In this document: in pieces, positions 1 to 7,966 of the stretch | How positions within the stretch are numbered: position 1 is the first letter of the stretch | Layout: each line of letters begins with the position of its first letter | Assembly: GCA_902362595.1 (NCBI GenBank) | Contig: CABIXF010000064.1 | Coordinates: 1 to 15,751 of the forward strand | Direction: 5' to 3' | Length of the DNA: 15,751 nucleotides | Source of the DNA: Bacteroidaceae bacterium | GTDB taxonomy: Bacteria; Bacteroidota; Bacteroidia; Bacteroidales; Bacteroidaceae | Program-made: the position numbers and the translations under genes | Notes under the pieces: model-generated | What the model was told of the DNA's origin: nothing | What the model saw: only the letters and a program-made list of their open reading frames with translations | Database searches by the model: none

Positions 1-56
1 CTTTATTATCTGCTACCAAAATATAACAATTTACTGATATTCAATATAGTAAAAAG
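1..56. other. AT-rich non-coding sequence at the left edge
   Basis: These 56 bases follow the premature stop of the truncated gene. They are very AT-rich and unlike the GC-richer rhamnosidase-like coding sequence beside them. No reading frame of note is visible. They may belong to the sequence that replaced the rest of the gene, but the stretch is too short to identify. Confidence 0.4.
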
Positions 57-800
57 TCAAGTTGGGATAATATTTTGGTTTGGATAACTATTGTTATCCG
101 AAATTTCGGATAAGATCAGGGTATCGCCCTGCATCTCGGTGCGTGCGTAGGGTTTCAGGCCATAGTCTTTCCAGAACGGTATCGGACGGTCGACCAGCCG
201 ATTCCAGCCTGCTTTCTCCAACGAGATTTCGGTAGCTTTCTCCCATTTCTTATCGTCATAGTCGGGCGACTGGAAAGGAATGTCTTTGGCTGCATCGAAC
301 CCGATGTTCGATTCTGGCAGACGATAATTGGGCTGTTCGCCTTGCGGCACATAATAGGCCGGATGCATCCTCACCCGCCATTTTGCATCGGGTTCCACCT
401 GCTTTCCGTCGCAGGAAAGAGAGAAGCTGATGCCTGCTGTAGGAGAATTGCGGTGGCTGAAACCGTCTTTTCCAAAATACCACACCAGCACAGCCACGGT
501 ATTCTTTCCGGCTTTCAGGGCGGGAAGTGAGGTAATGACATCACAGTAAGTATCCGAAGGATTCGGGCCACGTTTCAATCCTCCTTCCGACACTTGCAGT
601 TCACCGTTCACCCAAAGCCAATACTTTGTATCGGCAACCAGACGCAGTTCCAGTGAACGGGGCTGCTCGTCCAATGTTACCGTATTACGAAAACACCACC
701 ATGTGCCGGGAGCGGCCGGCTCTTTTCCTTTCATGGTCCACACTTGTGCCTGTACATGTATCGACAGGCAACAGACTACCATACATAACCACTTTTTCAT
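57..800 (-). CDS. Truncated alpha-L-rhamnosidase-like (GH78-type) secreted protein, N-terminal fragment, probable pseudogene
   Basis: This 247-residue protein begins with a signal peptide (lysines, a hydrophobic stretch to about residue 16, likely cleavage after VQA near residue 18). A beta-sandwich region follows, with motifs such as KYWLWVNGE (59-67), GPNPSDTY (78-85), AGKNTVAVLVWYFGKDGFSH (97-116) and RPIPFWKDYGLK (205-216). I recognise these as typical of the N-terminal part of Bacteroidota GH78-like rhamnosidases. Such enzymes usually run to 700 residues or more, so the (alpha/alpha)6 catalytic barrel is missing here and the fragment should not be active. Up to GDTLI (225-229) the sequence reads like the family. 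From residue 230 it becomes a low-complexity tail rich in Asn, Ser and Ile, and residue 230 coincides exactly with the start of a perfect palindrome (94-113). The simplest reading is a gene cut by an insertion or rearrangement. The family call rests on recognition of motifs, not on an alignment. Confidence 0.6.
   Translation of the reverse strand: MKKWLCMVVCCLSIHVQAQVWTMKGKEPAAPGTWWCFRNTVTLDEQPRSLELRLVADTKYWLWVNGELQVSEGGLKRGPNPSDTYCDVITSLPALKAGKNTVAVLVWYFGKDGFSHRNSPTAGISFSLSCDGKQVEPDAKWRVRMHPAYYVPQGEQPNYRLPESNIGFDAAKDIPFQSPDYDDKKWEKATEISLEKAGWNRLVDRPIPFWKDYGLKPYARTEMQGDTLILSEISDNNSYPNQNIIPT
82..99. repeat. Second inverted repeat (GGATAAC / GTTATCC), sharing an arm with the palindrome
   Basis: GGATAAC (82-88), a four-base spacer TATT, then GTTATCC (93-99). 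The right arm overlaps the left half of the palindrome at 94-113. A further GGATAA lies at 65-70. The motif therefore occurs four times within 50 bases in both orientations, which is more than this stretch would be expected to hold by chance. Confidence 0.65.
94..113. repeat. Perfect 20-bp palindrome at the break point of the truncated GH78-like gene
   Basis: TTATCCGAAA is followed directly by its exact reverse complement TTTCGGATAA, with no spacer. It starts at codon 230 of the truncated gene, where family-like sequence appears to end. It could be a recombination or transposon-end site, or a protein-binding operator. The symmetry is seen directly; the function is unknown. Confidence 0.75.
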
Positions 801-821
801 GCTATTTGATTTTTTACTCTA

Positions 822-829
822 CAAAAATA
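822..829 (-). promoter_or_regulatory. Possible -7 box upstream of the truncated GH78-like gene
   Basis: On the minus strand this reads TATTTTTG, a match to the Bacteroides TAnnTTTG consensus, and lies 21 bases before the ATG at 800. No TTTG -33 element is found at the usual distance of about 20 bases, so support is weak. Confidence 0.3.
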
Positions 830-840
830 ACAGACCTGAA

Positions 841-873
841 AAGAAAACCATGACAAAAACAATGGTTTTTCTT
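841..873. repeat. A/T-rich inverted repeat of unknown role upstream of the truncated gene
   Basis: AAGAAAACCAT (841-851) pairs with ATGGTTTTTCTT (862-873) with one bulged base and a 10-base loop. On the minus strand it is followed by TTTTC, so it could act as a weak second terminator after the PepSY-like gene. On the plus strand it could serve in the opposite direction. Confidence 0.35.
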
Positions 874-902
874 CCAAAACAAAGGAAAACACTATGCACA
901 AA

Positions 903-934
903 CAGCCCGCTCCTCTTCTCAGAGAAACGGGCTG
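903..934 (-). terminator. Rho-independent terminator after the PepSY-like gene
   Basis: Read as minus-strand RNA, CAGCCCG and CGGGCUG form the base of the stem. UUU and GAG continue it (two G-U wobbles and one A-U), and CUCU and AGAG finish it, giving an unbroken 14-bp helix closed by a GAGA (GNRA) tetraloop. UUUGUG follows, so the U-tract is short. It sits 24 bases past the stop of the PepSY-like gene. Confidence 0.75.
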
Positions 935-957
935 CATATCATAGAAATAGTCTGGAA

Positions 958-1392
958 TCAGTCGTCGATATCAATTACGCGCATCTGGCTGTCGAAAGTA
1001 ATTTCCCAACGGTTGGAGAGTTTTACTTCATATTCATTGCGCTTGCGTTCAATCTGGATGATGGAAGCATCCGGATAATTGGTTTTCACATACGTACGGA
1101 TGGCAGCAGGGATAATCTGTGAAGGAATGGCCGACTTGCATTTCACTTCTGTCCACTCACCCGATTTGTCAAATTCCACTTTTTCACCATTGGTGAAAAT
1201 TACATCGTACGATTTGCTGAACAAATCACTGTCTTGTTTGGCCAATGCCACTTTTTTACCTTTAAAGTAAGTAGTGATGAACGTCTGGGCCTTGGTAGGC
1301 AACTGTCCCACCTGGATGGGCTTTTCGTTATCGGCCATTGCCACGGTTGATACAGTGAACACACACACGAGCAGGAAAACTAACTTTTTCAT
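958..1392 (-). CDS. PepSY-like (DUF2874-type) secreted periplasmic protein
   Basis: A 144-residue protein with a clear signal peptide (KK, a hydrophobic core, likely cleavage after AMA at residue 20). The mature part looks like two tandem alpha/beta repeats: LPTKAQTFITTYF to the GEKVEFDKSGEW strand (31-80), and IPSQIIPAAIRTYV through WEITFDSQMRVIDID (89-143). This is the layout of the PepSY-like family that is common in Bacteroidota, whose members are often encoded next to two-component systems. Its biochemical role is not established; members of the wider fold are thought to bind or inhibit other proteins. It lies 103 bases downstream of a histidine kinase gene, with its own putative promoter and direct repeat in the gap, and is followed by a strong hairpin. 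Export and membership of the family are well supported; function is inference. Confidence 0.85.
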   Translation of the reverse strand: MKKLVFLLVCVFTVSTVAMADNEKPIQVGQLPTKAQTFITTYFKGKKVALAKQDSDLFSKSYDVIFTNGEKVEFDKSGEWTEVKCKSAIPSQIIPAAIRTYVKTNYPDASIIQIERKRNEYEVKLSNRWEITFDSQMRVIDIDD

Positions 1393-1437
1393 AATGTCTA
1401 TTTTTTAGGATGAATACTTTAATGATTTATTGTACTG

Positions 1438-1445
1438 CAAAGATG
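1438..1445 (-). promoter_or_regulatory. Putative -7 box of the PepSY-like gene
   Basis: The minus strand reads CATCTTTG, seven of eight bases relative to the Bacteroides TATCTTTG form, and is followed by CAG as often seen. It lies 45 bases before the ATG. No TTTG is seen at -33. Instead a direct repeat occupies that region, which would fit a promoter that depends on an activator. Confidence 0.4.
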
Positions 1446-1452
1446 AGAGGCA

Positions 1453-1471
1453 ATTCTGAAAAGATTCTGAA
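1453..1471. promoter_or_regulatory. Direct repeat with 11-bp period, candidate OmpR-family binding site
   Basis: ATTCTGAA occurs at 1453-1460 and again at 1464-1471, which is one DNA turn (11 bp) apart. On the minus strand this reads TTCAGAAT-N3-TTCAGAAT. The repeats fall just upstream of and over the expected -33 region of the PepSY-like gene. OmpR/PhoB-type regulators bind such head-to-tail repeats as dimers. The regulator encoded at 2761-3438 is the obvious candidate, but binding is inferred only. Confidence 0.45.
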
Positions 1472-1495
1472 GAATTACCTTTTTTCGACAAAAAA

Positions 1496-2764
1496 TCAAG
1501 AAAGAATGGTGAAAATATGCATTCCGTCCTCAAAACGATAGGAAAGACGGAGCCGATACGCCTTGCAAATGGAATCGACCAACGCCAGACCAAGTCCTGT
1601 GGAACCTTCTTTCTTCCCTTCCTTATAGAAGCGTTCAAAGATACGGTCTTTGTCCAGGGGAGCTTCTCCGGTATTGCGGATTTCAAAAGAAGAGGCGGTG
1701 AAGGTAAGCGTAATGGTACCTCCTTCCTCAGTATGCACAAACGCATTTTTCAACAGATTGGTCAGCAAGACCGTGGCCAACGACTCGCTCATTTCCAAAC
1801 GAAAACAGTCTTCTACATGTACATTTACCAGCACACGGCGGTATGCATATACTTCCTTATAATCGTCCAGATAGTGCAGCAGCAGTTCGTTCAGACATAT
1901 CGGCTTCACATCCGTAAACTGACGGTTCTCAATCTTGCACAAAAGCAGCAACGACTTGTTCAGACGGGTCAGGTTCTCCAATGTGCGGTGGGTTTTCATC
2001 AGCTCCGAAAGCTGCTTCTCGGTCAGGGTGTCATCCTCCATCAGCATCTCCAGGCGGTTGCGACAGATGGCCAGCGGAGTCTGCATCTCATGGGAGGCAT
2101 TCCCGATAAAGAGTTTTTGCTGCTCATAAAGCTGCTCACTGCGTTCGGAGAACAGATTGGCCGCTTCATTCAGCTTCCGGAATTCCACAATCCGCAACGA
2201 TTCATCGAGCGGTTCCCGTTTGCTTCCCAGCCGATAGTTCTCCAGCCATTTCAACAAAGTGTACAGCGGACGCATATTGCGATAGAACACCCAAGCATTA
2301 ACGGCCAGAATCATCAGCAGCAAAAGAACATACAGAAAGACAATCCATCCCAGAATGGCCCGCTGAAGGTCGTACTTCTCGATGGTTGGCGTGTAAACCA
2401 CCAGCTCCATATAATCCCCGTCATCCTTTTGGAAAATGGTCATCAGAATGCGGGCAGGCTCAGTCTCGCCTTTTGCCGTAATGTACACCATTTCATCCCG
2501 ATAGGAGATTTTTGGATACGAGGCCGCATATTCTGCACTTACGTCATAGAGAAAATACTGGTTGTTCGAACCGTTACTCGTATCCGGCATCTCTTCACCC
2601 GACAATGAACGGATTATCAATGATTCCGCATAGTCACTCAGGGAATCGTCTACCTCGTCGTTCACTTCCTCCATGACAGCCAGATAGAACAGAACAGCCC
2701 AACACGTCAGGATGACCACCAGAATGGCGGACATGCGCCACATGACCAGATGAAACAGTTTCAT
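1496..2764 (-). CDS. Two-component sensor histidine kinase, membrane-bound
   Basis: A 422-residue sensor kinase. Transmembrane helix 1 is at about 12-31 and helix 2 at about 137-161, enclosing a periplasmic sensor region of roughly 105 residues that I do not recognise. A HAMP-like linker (about 162-212) leads to the dimerisation/phosphoacceptor domain with FIGNASHEMQTPL, where H225 is the likely phosphorylated histidine. The ATPase domain shows an N box (TNLLKNAFVH, N336 and N340), the nucleotide-binding ENT-type segment IRNTGEAP (362-369), an F box (IFERFYK, 375-381) and the G2 box STGLGLALV (388-396), so it should be active. Its ATG overlaps the stop of the response-regulator gene (ATGA), so the two are co-transcribed and form a cognate pair. 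The signal is unknown. The arrangement resembles QseC-like kinases, but no closer assignment is justified. Confidence 0.93.
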   Translation of the reverse strand: MKLFHLVMWRMSAILVVILTCWAVLFYLAVMEEVNDEVDDSLSDYAESLIIRSLSGEEMPDTSNGSNNQYFLYDVSAEYAASYPKISYRDEMVYITAKGETEPARILMTIFQKDDGDYMELVVYTPTIEKYDLQRAILGWIVFLYVLLLLMILAVNAWVFYRNMRPLYTLLKWLENYRLGSKREPLDESLRIVEFRKLNEAANLFSERSEQLYEQQKLFIGNASHEMQTPLAICRNRLEMLMEDDTLTEKQLSELMKTHRTLENLTRLNKSLLLLCKIENRQFTDVKPICLNELLLHYLDDYKEVYAYRRVLVNVHVEDCFRLEMSESLATVLLTNLLKNAFVHTEEGGTITLTFTASSFEIRNTGEAPLDKDRIFERFYKEGKKEGSTGLGLALVDSICKAYRLRLSYRFEDGMHIFTILS

Positions 2765-3438
2765 TCTTCTACCAGTTTATAACCTATACCATATACGGCT
2801 TTCAACTCTACCGTAGCTCCCGCATCTTTCAAATGCTTGCGCAGATTCTTGATCTGGGCATAAATAAAATCAAAATTATCCACCTGATCGATGTGGTCTC
2901 CCCACACCGACTCGGCCAACGTGGTCTTGTTCACCAACCGTCCGGGACGCAACATAAAATAAAGCAGAATACCGTATTCCTTACGGTTCAAATCGATTTC
3001 CGTCCCCCCCACAATGACTTTAAAATGGTCGGGAATAATTTCCACATTGCCATAGGTCACCTTCCTCTCGCCTTCACGCTGGTTACGACGGAAGAGACTT
3101 TTCAAACGGGCATGCAGTTCGGCCAGGTGATAAGGCTTCGGCAAATAATCGTCCGCACCGAGGTCGAGTCCTTTCACCTTGTCTTCCAACGAATCCTTGG
3201 CCGAGAGAATAATCACGTTGGTGCGCTTGCCCAAGGCCTGCAGCTCTTCCAGCAAATCAAGTCCGCAACCATCGGGTAACATGATGTCCAGCAAGATGCA
3301 GTCGTAGTCATAATCCTCCACCTTGCGCAAAGCAGTTTTATAATCGGGTGCCTGCGATACCACATAACGTTCCTTTTCCAACGACCGAGTGGTGATTTCA
3401 CGAAGATCCGCATCGTCCTCTACAATCAATATTTTCAT
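2761..3438 (-). CDS. OmpR/PhoB-family DNA-binding response regulator
   Basis: A 225-residue regulator with an intact receiver domain (1-120) and a C-terminal winged-helix DNA-binding domain (about 128-223). The acidic pocket is E7, D8 and D9, with phosphoacceptor D51 in LLDIMLPDG, S79 in the conserved Thr/Ser position, and K101 in YLPKPY. The effector domain carries the family features LNRKEYGILLYFMLRPGRLV, then VWGD, and ends in GIGYKLVEE. It is the first gene of the regulator-kinase pair; the kinase begins within its stop codon. Likely targets include the PepSY-like gene downstream, whose promoter region carries a tandem repeat. No convincing promoter was found in the 23 bases between the upstream terminator and its ATG. 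Its promoter may overlap that hairpin, or expression may depend on read-through. Confidence 0.94.
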   Translation of the reverse strand: MKILIVEDDADLREITTRSLEKERYVVSQAPDYKTALRKVEDYDYDCILLDIMLPDGCGLDLLEELQALGKRTNVIILSAKDSLEDKVKGLDLGADDYLPKPYHLAELHARLKSLFRRNQREGERKVTYGNVEIIPDHFKVIVGGTEIDLNRKEYGILLYFMLRPGRLVNKTTLAESVWGDHIDQVDNFDFIYAQIKNLRKHLKDAGATVELKAVYGIGYKLVEE

Positions 3439-3462
3439 GGCATAGCATTTTTAAAACAAGAA

Positions 3463-3500
3463 AAGCCATTCCAGACCTTTTGAGGTATCCGGAATGGCTT
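3463..3500 (-). terminator. Rho-independent terminator of the glycogen operon
   Basis: AAGCCATTCC (3463-3472) and GGAATGGCTT (3491-3500) form a perfect 10-bp stem. Inside it an ACCT/AGGT helix closes on a CAAA loop. On the minus strand TTCTTGTTTT follows. It starts 23 bases past the phosphorylase stop and separates that operon from the two-component system. Confidence 0.88.
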
Positions 3501-3523
3501 ATAATTATCTGAATAAACAGTTA

Positions 3524-6091
3524 TTATTCATTGAACCAACGTACATAGCAGAAATCCTGACGATGAGGCAGTGCGTCGTTCTTCGGGAACATACGGTAAG
3601 CTACCTTAAAGCTACCCGCGTTCGACAAACCAGCTATCATTTCAAAAGTGAACAGATTGCCTTCGCGTTTCACCATCTTCATCGGATTGACTGCATAGAT
3701 GTATTCGCGTCCTTCCGCATTGGTGTAAGTTACTACCTGTTCTACGCCGATGGCATCGTCCAGACCCTTTTCATCAATCACGCAAGTAAGCTTATAGTCT
3801 TTACCGCTTTCTACGTTACCGTTGCACAAATCCTGACATTTGTTGAATGAAACCACCTGGATTTCGTCCCACTTGGCAGCCACTTCTTCCTTCCATGCAG
3901 CGATTTTCTTCACTTCTTCATAGTTGTTGGCTTCCAATGCATGATAACGAGTAGCTTCCTTGGTATAGAACTTCGTAAAGTAGTCATCCAGCTGACGTTT
4001 CATGGTATAATGAGGAGCCACCTGAGCGATAGAATTCTTGATAGTTCTTACCCAGCCTTCAGAATATCCTTTCTTATTTCTAGCATAATACAACGGCAGA
4101 ATTTCTGTTTCCAGGATACTGTAGATAGTAGCGGCATCCAGCTGGTCTTGGTATTCCTGGTTCTGGTAAGTACGCTTCTCGGTCAATGCCCATCCGGCAC
4201 CTTCACGATAGCCTTCCAGCCACCATCCATCCAATACAGAGAAGTTAACCACACCGTTCATCAAGGCTTTTTCACCCGATGTACCGGAAGCTTCCAACGG
4301 ACGGGTCGGGGTATTCATCCAGATATCTACACCAGAAACCAAACGACGAGCCAACTTCATATCATAGTTTTCCAAGAAGATAATCTTACCCAAGAATTCC
4401 GGACGGTTGGAGATTTCTACAATCTTCTTAATCAATCCCTGACCGGCACCATCGTGCGGGTGAGCCTTACCGGCAAACAGGAACTGAACCGGATAATCCG
4501 GATTGTTGACAATCTTAGACAAGCGGTCCAGGTCAGTGAACAGCAAGTGTGCACGTTTGTAAGTAGCAAAACGACGGGCAAAACCAATCAACAAAGCATT
4601 CGGATTAATCTTATCCATCAAAGAAACCACACGCGACGGGTCACGCTGGTTCTTCAACCATGTGTCACGGAACTGGTCGCGAATATAATTGATCAATTTG
4701 TTCTTCAAAGCCACACGAGTCTTCCAAATTTCTTCATCGGGCACATTGTAAATGCGTTCCCAAATCTTCGGGTTAGACTGGTCGTTCATGAAGTTCTTAT
4801 CAAAATATTTATTGTACAAAGCCTTCCATTCAGAAGCACACCAAGTGGGGAAATGTACGCCGTTAGTCACATATCCTACGTGATTTTCTTCCGGGAAATA
4901 ACCTTTCCAAATACCTGAGAACATTTCCTGAGAAACTTTTCCATGCAACCAGCTCACACCGTTCACTTCCTGACAAGTGTTGCAAGCGAAAGTAGACATA
5001 CAGAAGCGTTCATTCGGGTCACCCGGATTGATACGACCCAAATCCATCAAATCCTGCCAACTGATGCCCATCCGCTGCGGATAACCACCCATGTATTTAC
5101 CGAACAAACCTTCATCAAAGTAATCGTGTCCAGCCGGAACCGGAGTATGTACAGTGTAAAGAGAAGAAGCACGAACCACTTCCAATGCTTCATCGAATGT
5201 CATGCCGCTTTCTACGAAATCACACAGACGTTGTACGTTGCACAAAGCAGCATGTCCTTCGTTACAGTGGTATACGTCTTTCTTGATACCCAACTTCTTC
5301 AACAGCAGCACACCGCCGATACCCAACAAAATTTCCTGTTTCAGACGGTTTTCCCAGTCACCACCATACAGCTGGTGAGTGATAGAACGGTCGAACTCAC
5401 TGTTCATTTCATTATCTGTATCCAGCAAATACAAAGGTACACGACCTACATTGACTCTCCATACGTATGCATGTACGTAATAGTTCAAATACGGTACGTC
5501 CAATACCATCGGCTGGTCGTTTTCATCTTTCACACGTTCCAACGGCAGGCTGCCGAAGTTCTGTGCCTCGTAGTTGGCAATCTGCTGTCCATCCATTGAA
5601 AGGCTCTGTGTGAAATAGCCGTAACGATACAAGAAACCTATACCACACATGTCTACATTGCTGTCTGAAGCCTCTTTCAAGTAATCACCAGCCAAGATAC
5701 CCAGACCACCAGAATAGATTTTCAGCACGTGAGTCAAACCATACTCCATGCAAAAGTAAGCAACAGACGGACGAGTCTTATCCGGTTTTGCAGACATATA
5801 TTCGGTGAATCTATCATAGATTGCATTGATTTTACCCAGCATTTCCTTATCTACAGACAATGCTTCCAGCTTTTCATAATTCAAACGTTCCAACAAGGCA
5901 ACCGGATTCTGTCCCACAGCGCGCCACAATTCCGGATCCAGTTCTTTGAACATTTCAGTAGCATCGTCATTCCATGCCCACCAAATGTTACGAGCCATCA
6001 CTTCCAGCATCTTCAATGATTCCGGAATACGGGATTTCACGTTAATCTCTCTCCACATAGGAGTATTAGCATAGTTTGTCTTGATTTTCAT
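3524..6091 (-). CDS. Alpha-glucan (glycogen/maltodextrin) phosphorylase, GT35
   Basis: An 855-residue cytoplasmic enzyme that releases glucose-1-phosphate from the non-reducing ends of glycogen or maltodextrin, using pyridoxal phosphate. An N-terminal DUF3417-type segment (about 15-100, with MARNIWWAW and [13 protein letters not shown]) leads into the phosphorylase core: [20 protein letters not shown] (110-129), CNEGHAAL (276-283), HTPVPAGHD (315-323), GYVTNGVH (406-413), [11 protein letters not shown] (504-514), FAGKAHPHD (539-547) and [14 protein letters not shown] (600-613), where K608 is the likely PLP-binding lysine. The [10 protein letters not shown] form, rather than the GTGNMKF of E. 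coli-type enzymes, marks the short TIGR02094-like subfamily. Residues after about 750 form a family-specific C-terminal extension. The gene lies 21 bases after the glycogen synthase gene and is followed by a terminator, so the two form one operon. No disruption is visible. Confidence 0.95.
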   Translation of the reverse strand: MKIKTNYANTPMWREINVKSRIPESLKMLEVMARNIWWAWNDDATEMFKELDPELWRAVGQNPVALLERLNYEKLEALSVDKEMLGKINAIYDRFTEYMSAKPDKTRPSVAYFCMEYGLTHVLKIYSGGLGILAGDYLKEASDSNVDMCGIGFLYRYGYFTQSLSMDGQQIANYEAQNFGSLPLERVKDENDQPMVLDVPYLNYYVHAYVWRVNVGRVPLYLLDTDNEMNSEFDRSITHQLYGGDWENRLKQEILLGIGGVLLLKKLGIKKDVYHCNEGHAALCNVQRLCDFVESGMTFDEALEVVRASSLYTVHTPVPAGHDYFDEGLFGKYMGGYPQRMGISWQDLMDLGRINPGDPNERFCMSTFACNTCQEVNGVSWLHGKVSQEMFSGIWKGYFPEENHVGYVTNGVHFPTWCASEWKALYNKYFDKNFMNDQSNPKIWERIYNVPDEEIWKTRVALKNKLINYIRDQFRDTWLKNQRDPSRVVSLMDKINPNALLIGFARRFATYKRAHLLFTDLDRLSKIVNNPDYPVQFLFAGKAHPHDGAGQGLIKKIVEISNRPEFLGKIIFLENYDMKLARRLVSGVDIWMNTPTRPLEASGTSGEKALMNGVVNFSVLDGWWLEGYREGAGWALTEKRTYQNQEYQDQLDAATIYSILETEILPLYYARNKKGYSEGWVRTIKNSIAQVAPHYTMKRQLDDYFTKFYTKEATRYHALEANNYEEVKKIAAWKEEVAAKWDEIQVVSFNKCQDLCNGNVESGKDYKLTCVIDEKGLDDAIGVEQVVTYTNAEGREYIYAVNPMKMVKREGNLFTFEMIAGLSNAGSFKVAYRMFPKNDALPHRQDFCYVRWFNE

Positions 6092-6112
6092 ATCACTAAT
6101 GTTTTATATAGT

Positions 6113-7786
6113 TCATTTTTTATAAGAAGTGCAACGTTCTTTTGCTTTACGTAGCGCAATATCATACGCTTCATAATAATAACGGATAAAATGTTTCCAT
6201 AAAGCTTTTTCTGCTATATCGGATGCATTTTCACGAATTACTTCCACTTCAGATTCCGGCAGGTTGGAAAATTCCGTAATGGTATCCCGAATTACATCAG
6301 CCACCTCCGAATAGTTGTAATCAGTACGATGAATTACTTTTACGCCATCCTGCAAAGTTCCCGGACGACCTTTCAAGGAATTTACCCACAAACCAAATCC
6401 AGCCAAATCTGTAGTGATAGCAGGTACCTTGAATGCCACACTCTCCAGCGGGGTATATCCCCAAGGTTCATAATAAGAAGGATAGACACTCATATCTGCT
6501 CCAATTACCAAATCATAATATCCTTCGTTCAGGATGCCATCCTGCCCGTTCAAATAACAAGGGACAAAAATGACTTTCACCTTTGAATCCGCTGCATTGG
6601 ACATGTTCAGGTACTTCAGCATATCCAACACTTGGTCGTGACTCATATTGTGTAACCAATGCGTAATAAAAGGACATTCCAACGGAGTATCATAATCTTT
6701 GTCACTTTCCAAGCGCTGTTTCAAATCTTCACGAGCTTCACCTACCCAACCCGGCACATTGACAAAAGCCAACACTTCACGCGTCAGGTTCTTTTCACGT
6801 GTCAAACGGTTCAAGGCTTCCAAATACACATTGATTCCTTTATTCTTAAACTCATAGCGTCCGCTGGTTGCTACAATCAGTGTGTCATCATCCAAATGGG
6901 TACCCAGCAGCTTATTGGCTAAGTTCAAAAGTAAAGCTCTTGCATATTTCCGTTTCTTCCCGAACATTTCACCTTTCGGAACGAAATCGTCATCAAACCC
7001 ATTCATCAACACCACATCCGCTTCTTTCTCCAACAACTCCTTACATTCATTGTTCGTAATGTCGCTGACTGTAGTGAAACAATCCACGAAATGCGCAGTC
7101 TGCTTCTCAATGGAATGCTTAGACTCCACATTCAGTTCACGGGCCATCTGGTCACCGTTATAAGCGAATAAGTAATCATAGAGAGGTTTATTGTTCCCGG
7201 CAATGGAACGTCCGATGGTAGTTGCGTGTGTAGTAAAGATTGTGGCTATTTCCGGTACATGTTTCTGTAGATAGAGTGCTCCCAGCCCTGTCATCCATTC
7301 ATGAGCCTGGTAAATCACCTTATCGGTCATTGTCAGATTATACCTATAGAAACTTTCAGCGACTTTTCCGGCTGCGTATGAAAACATGGAAGCTTCATCA
7401 TAATCCCCATAAGCATGCAGGGAATCTACATGGAAGTCAAGCCACGCTTGTGTATAGATATCATTTTTATCCTTATAAAAAGGAGTAAAATCCACTAGAA
7501 TTGCAATGGGATTTCCTGGGACATTCCATCGTCCCACACGGATATTCAACCCATCTTTCTTAGTTGCATGTTCCCTCCACGCCTGAAGAAGTTTTGGTTC
7601 TTCTACAAATAGAGGATTTTCTTTACCCAACCAGACATCTGGCCCTATAAAAAAGATTCGATCTGGGAAAGTATTCTGCAAGGTTTTTGCTCTTGTAGAC
7701 AATACAGTGTAGATGCCACCCACTTTATTACATACTTCCCAACTAGATTCGAAAATATAATCAGGTGTTAGTAGCTGTTTCATCAT
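6113..7786 (-). CDS. Glycogen synthase, eukaryote-like GT3 family
   Basis: A 557-residue glycosyltransferase that extends alpha-1,4-glucan chains. It is of the GT3 type known from fungi and animals and not the bacterial GlgA (GT5) type. Visible family motifs are ESSWEVCNKVGGIYTV (13-28), YQAHEWMTG (159-167), FTTHATTIGRSIAG (184-197), SGRYEFKNKGIN (308-319, with R310 and K316 as likely donor-phosphate contacts) and YPSYYEPWGYTPLES (435-449), which holds the E-x7-E pair E440/E448. GAFGLW-like GFGLW follows at 463-467. It is shorter than the roughly 700-residue yeast enzymes and lacks their C-terminal regulatory tail. Known GT3 enzymes use UDP-glucose; the donor here is inferred. The gene heads an operon with the phosphorylase. 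A second in-frame ATG one codon downstream is an equally possible start. Confidence 0.94.
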   Translation of the reverse strand: MMKQLLTPDYIFESSWEVCNKVGGIYTVLSTRAKTLQNTFPDRIFFIGPDVWLGKENPLFVEEPKLLQAWREHATKKDGLNIRVGRWNVPGNPIAILVDFTPFYKDKNDIYTQAWLDFHVDSLHAYGDYDEASMFSYAAGKVAESFYRYNLTMTDKVIYQAHEWMTGLGALYLQKHVPEIATIFTTHATTIGRSIAGNNKPLYDYLFAYNGDQMARELNVESKHSIEKQTAHFVDCFTTVSDITNNECKELLEKEADVVLMNGFDDDFVPKGEMFGKKRKYARALLLNLANKLLGTHLDDDTLIVATSGRYEFKNKGINVYLEALNRLTREKNLTREVLAFVNVPGWVGEAREDLKQRLESDKDYDTPLECPFITHWLHNMSHDQVLDMLKYLNMSNAADSKVKVIFVPCYLNGQDGILNEGYYDLVIGADMSVYPSYYEPWGYTPLESVAFKVPAITTDLAGFGLWVNSLKGRPGTLQDGVKVIHRTDYNYSEVADVIRDTITEFSNLPESEVEVIRENASDIAEKALWKHFIRYYYEAYDIALRKAKERCTSYKK

Positions 7787-7813
7787 CGTCTTTAATATCT
7801 TCTAAATCAACCG

Positions 7814-7845
7814 CGAAGATACAAAAAATATTGAAACGGAAGAAA
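7814..7845 (-). promoter_or_regulatory. Putative promoter of the glycogen operon
   Basis: On the minus strand TATCTTCG (7814-7821) matches seven of eight positions of the TATCTTTG -7 form. Exactly 20 bases upstream is TTTC (7842-7845), a three-of-four match to the TTTG -33 element. Transcription would start about 20 bases before the ATG at 7786. The spacing fits, but both boxes carry a mismatch. Confidence 0.4.
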
Positions 7846-7966
7846 AAAACGAAAGTTTTTATAGTTTCGGCATGGATTCTGTCTATAATCTTTAGCAAAA
7901 AGAAATAGAATACACTGATTATCAACAACCTAACAAATTTGTAAATGTAACAGAAATCACAAAAAA

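Noticed and set aside
1..120. End of a known insertion sequence or conjugative element beside the truncated gene
   Set aside because: The truncation suggests it, but no transposase or integrase coding sequence, target duplication or recognised terminus is visible in the 56 bases available. It is kept only as a hypothesis in the findings.
1517..2608. A 363-codon plus-strand open frame
   Set aside because: It lies wholly antisense to the histidine kinase, whose motifs are intact. Its Gln/His-rich translation is typical of an antisense shadow.
3941..4918. A 325-codon plus-strand open frame
   Set aside because: It is antisense to the phosphorylase core, including its PLP-site motif, and shows no family features.
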